Part shown: in pieces, positions 63,530 to 64,000 of the stretch
Layout of the letters: every line of letters starts with the position of its first letter
How positions within the stretch are numbered: the first letter of the stretch is position 1
NCBI RefSeq assembly: GCF_050529585.1
Contig: NZ_CP172882.1
Coordinates: forward strand, 2,232,001 to 2,296,000
Source: Enterococcus_D sp050529585
GTDB lineage: Bacteria > Bacillota > Bacilli > Lactobacillales > Enterococcaceae
Direction of reading: 5' to 3'
DNA length: 64,000 nt
The notes under the pieces: model-generated
Database searches by the model: none
What the model was told of the DNA's origin: nothing
What the model saw: only the letters and a program-made list of their open reading frames with translations
Made by a program: the position numbers and the translations under genes

Positions 63530-64000
63530 TTAGCATAAATAGAGTGCTTTTACAAAGTTAAATAAAAGATCACGTATAATCTTATACGTACCACTCTGTG
63601 ACTCATTTTCACCTAATTTAAATCCTTTGAAACCAAATTTTTTTAAAATGCCATTAATCGCCTTTATCGTAGGAGTAATAGAAGTTAAATTTTTTTCGAG
63701 TTCAGTTACAGTTTCGCAGAGTTGCCGTTCCTCAGTCTCGCAACTAAATATACTTTTCTCAATTCCCTCTATCCCCTTCTCCATACCATTTTTTAATGTA
63801 GAAAACTGAGATATTAAACTTTCTGCTTGCTTTACAATATAACCCCATAATTTCTGCTTAAACTTACTTTGTTCATCTCTCTGATTAACACTAATCTGAT
63901 TATTTTTTTCTATTTTACTATTCAGTTCAGTTATTATCACATTTATATTTTGACAAATATCACTAACTGAAACAAGTTCAATAGAATGGGATGGTAACTC
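63530..64000 (-). pseudogene. Middle part of the split AAA_13-type ATPase
   Basis: The frame is open through the window edge (ELPSHSIELVSVSDICQNIN, then IITELNSKIEKNN). It has coiled-coil-like helices and the family block INGILKKFGFKGFKL ... SGTYKIIRD, after which normal members continue with an LSEGE ABC signature. Here it breaks off into LLFNFVKALYLC and a stop. The N-terminal P-loop lies outside the window. Pairs with 58496-58852 as the two ends of one gene. Confidence 0.72.

Overview
The window reads as part of a low-GC Firmicutes chromosome, most likely Enterococcus. The evidence is the tmRNA tag (AKNENSYALAA), the family-level look of the chromosomal proteins, and a set of mobile genes matching the conjugation and recombination modules of Tn916. 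I cannot fix the species.

Region 1 (1-19470) is ordinary chromosome. It holds a two-component system with an SdpI-like protein, a Cof-type HAD phosphatase, ssrA (tmRNA), a C59 amidase, a mandelate-racemase-type enolase-superfamily enzyme, a beta-glucoside PTS locus with a divergent GntR regulator, and a murein-peptide salvage cluster (OppA-type lipoprotein, Ala-Glu epimerase, NlpC/P60 endopeptidase, beta-lactamase-fold hydrolase). A heme/iron-type monooxygenase behind a Fur-like box and several small redox or detoxification genes follow. The chromosome ends at a 3' tail of ribosomal protein gene rplS with its terminator. This looks like an attachment-site remnant.

Region 2 (about 19471 to beyond 64000) is a large Tn916-family integrative and conjugative element (ICE). 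Almost every gene is on the minus strand. The left end has the integrase, an excisionase-like gene, orf8 and orf7. Next is a first cargo: an AraC regulator, L(+)-tartrate dehydratase TtdAB, a CitMHS-type carrier, a complete membrane oxaloacetate decarboxylase (OadH, biotin carrier, OadB, a 41-aa OadG-like peptide, OadA) and ATP-dependent PEP carboxykinase. Together these would take up a dicarboxylate such as tartrate, convert it to oxaloacetate, and yield pyruvate plus a Na+ gradient, or PEP for gluconeogenesis.

After this cargo comes a scar: a 5'-truncated group II intron fused to partial orf15 and orf16, fused in turn to the start of a second orf8/orf7. The second orf7 is followed by a second cargo, a fructoside/sucrose PTS locus with an atypical GH32 enzyme, interrupted by an IS3-family and an IS4-family element. 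Then come the conjugation genes orf13, orf14 (split by a full-length group II intron), orf15, orf16 and orf17. The simplest reading is that two Tn916-like ICEs sat in tandem and collapsed by deletion into one element with two cargo slots.

Region 3 (58496-64000) holds both ends of one broken AAA_13 (RloC/PrrC-like) ATPase gene. They are separated by a third cargo: cellobiose-type EIIC, 6-phospho-beta-glucosidase and an RpiR regulator. The right end of the ICE is not in the window.
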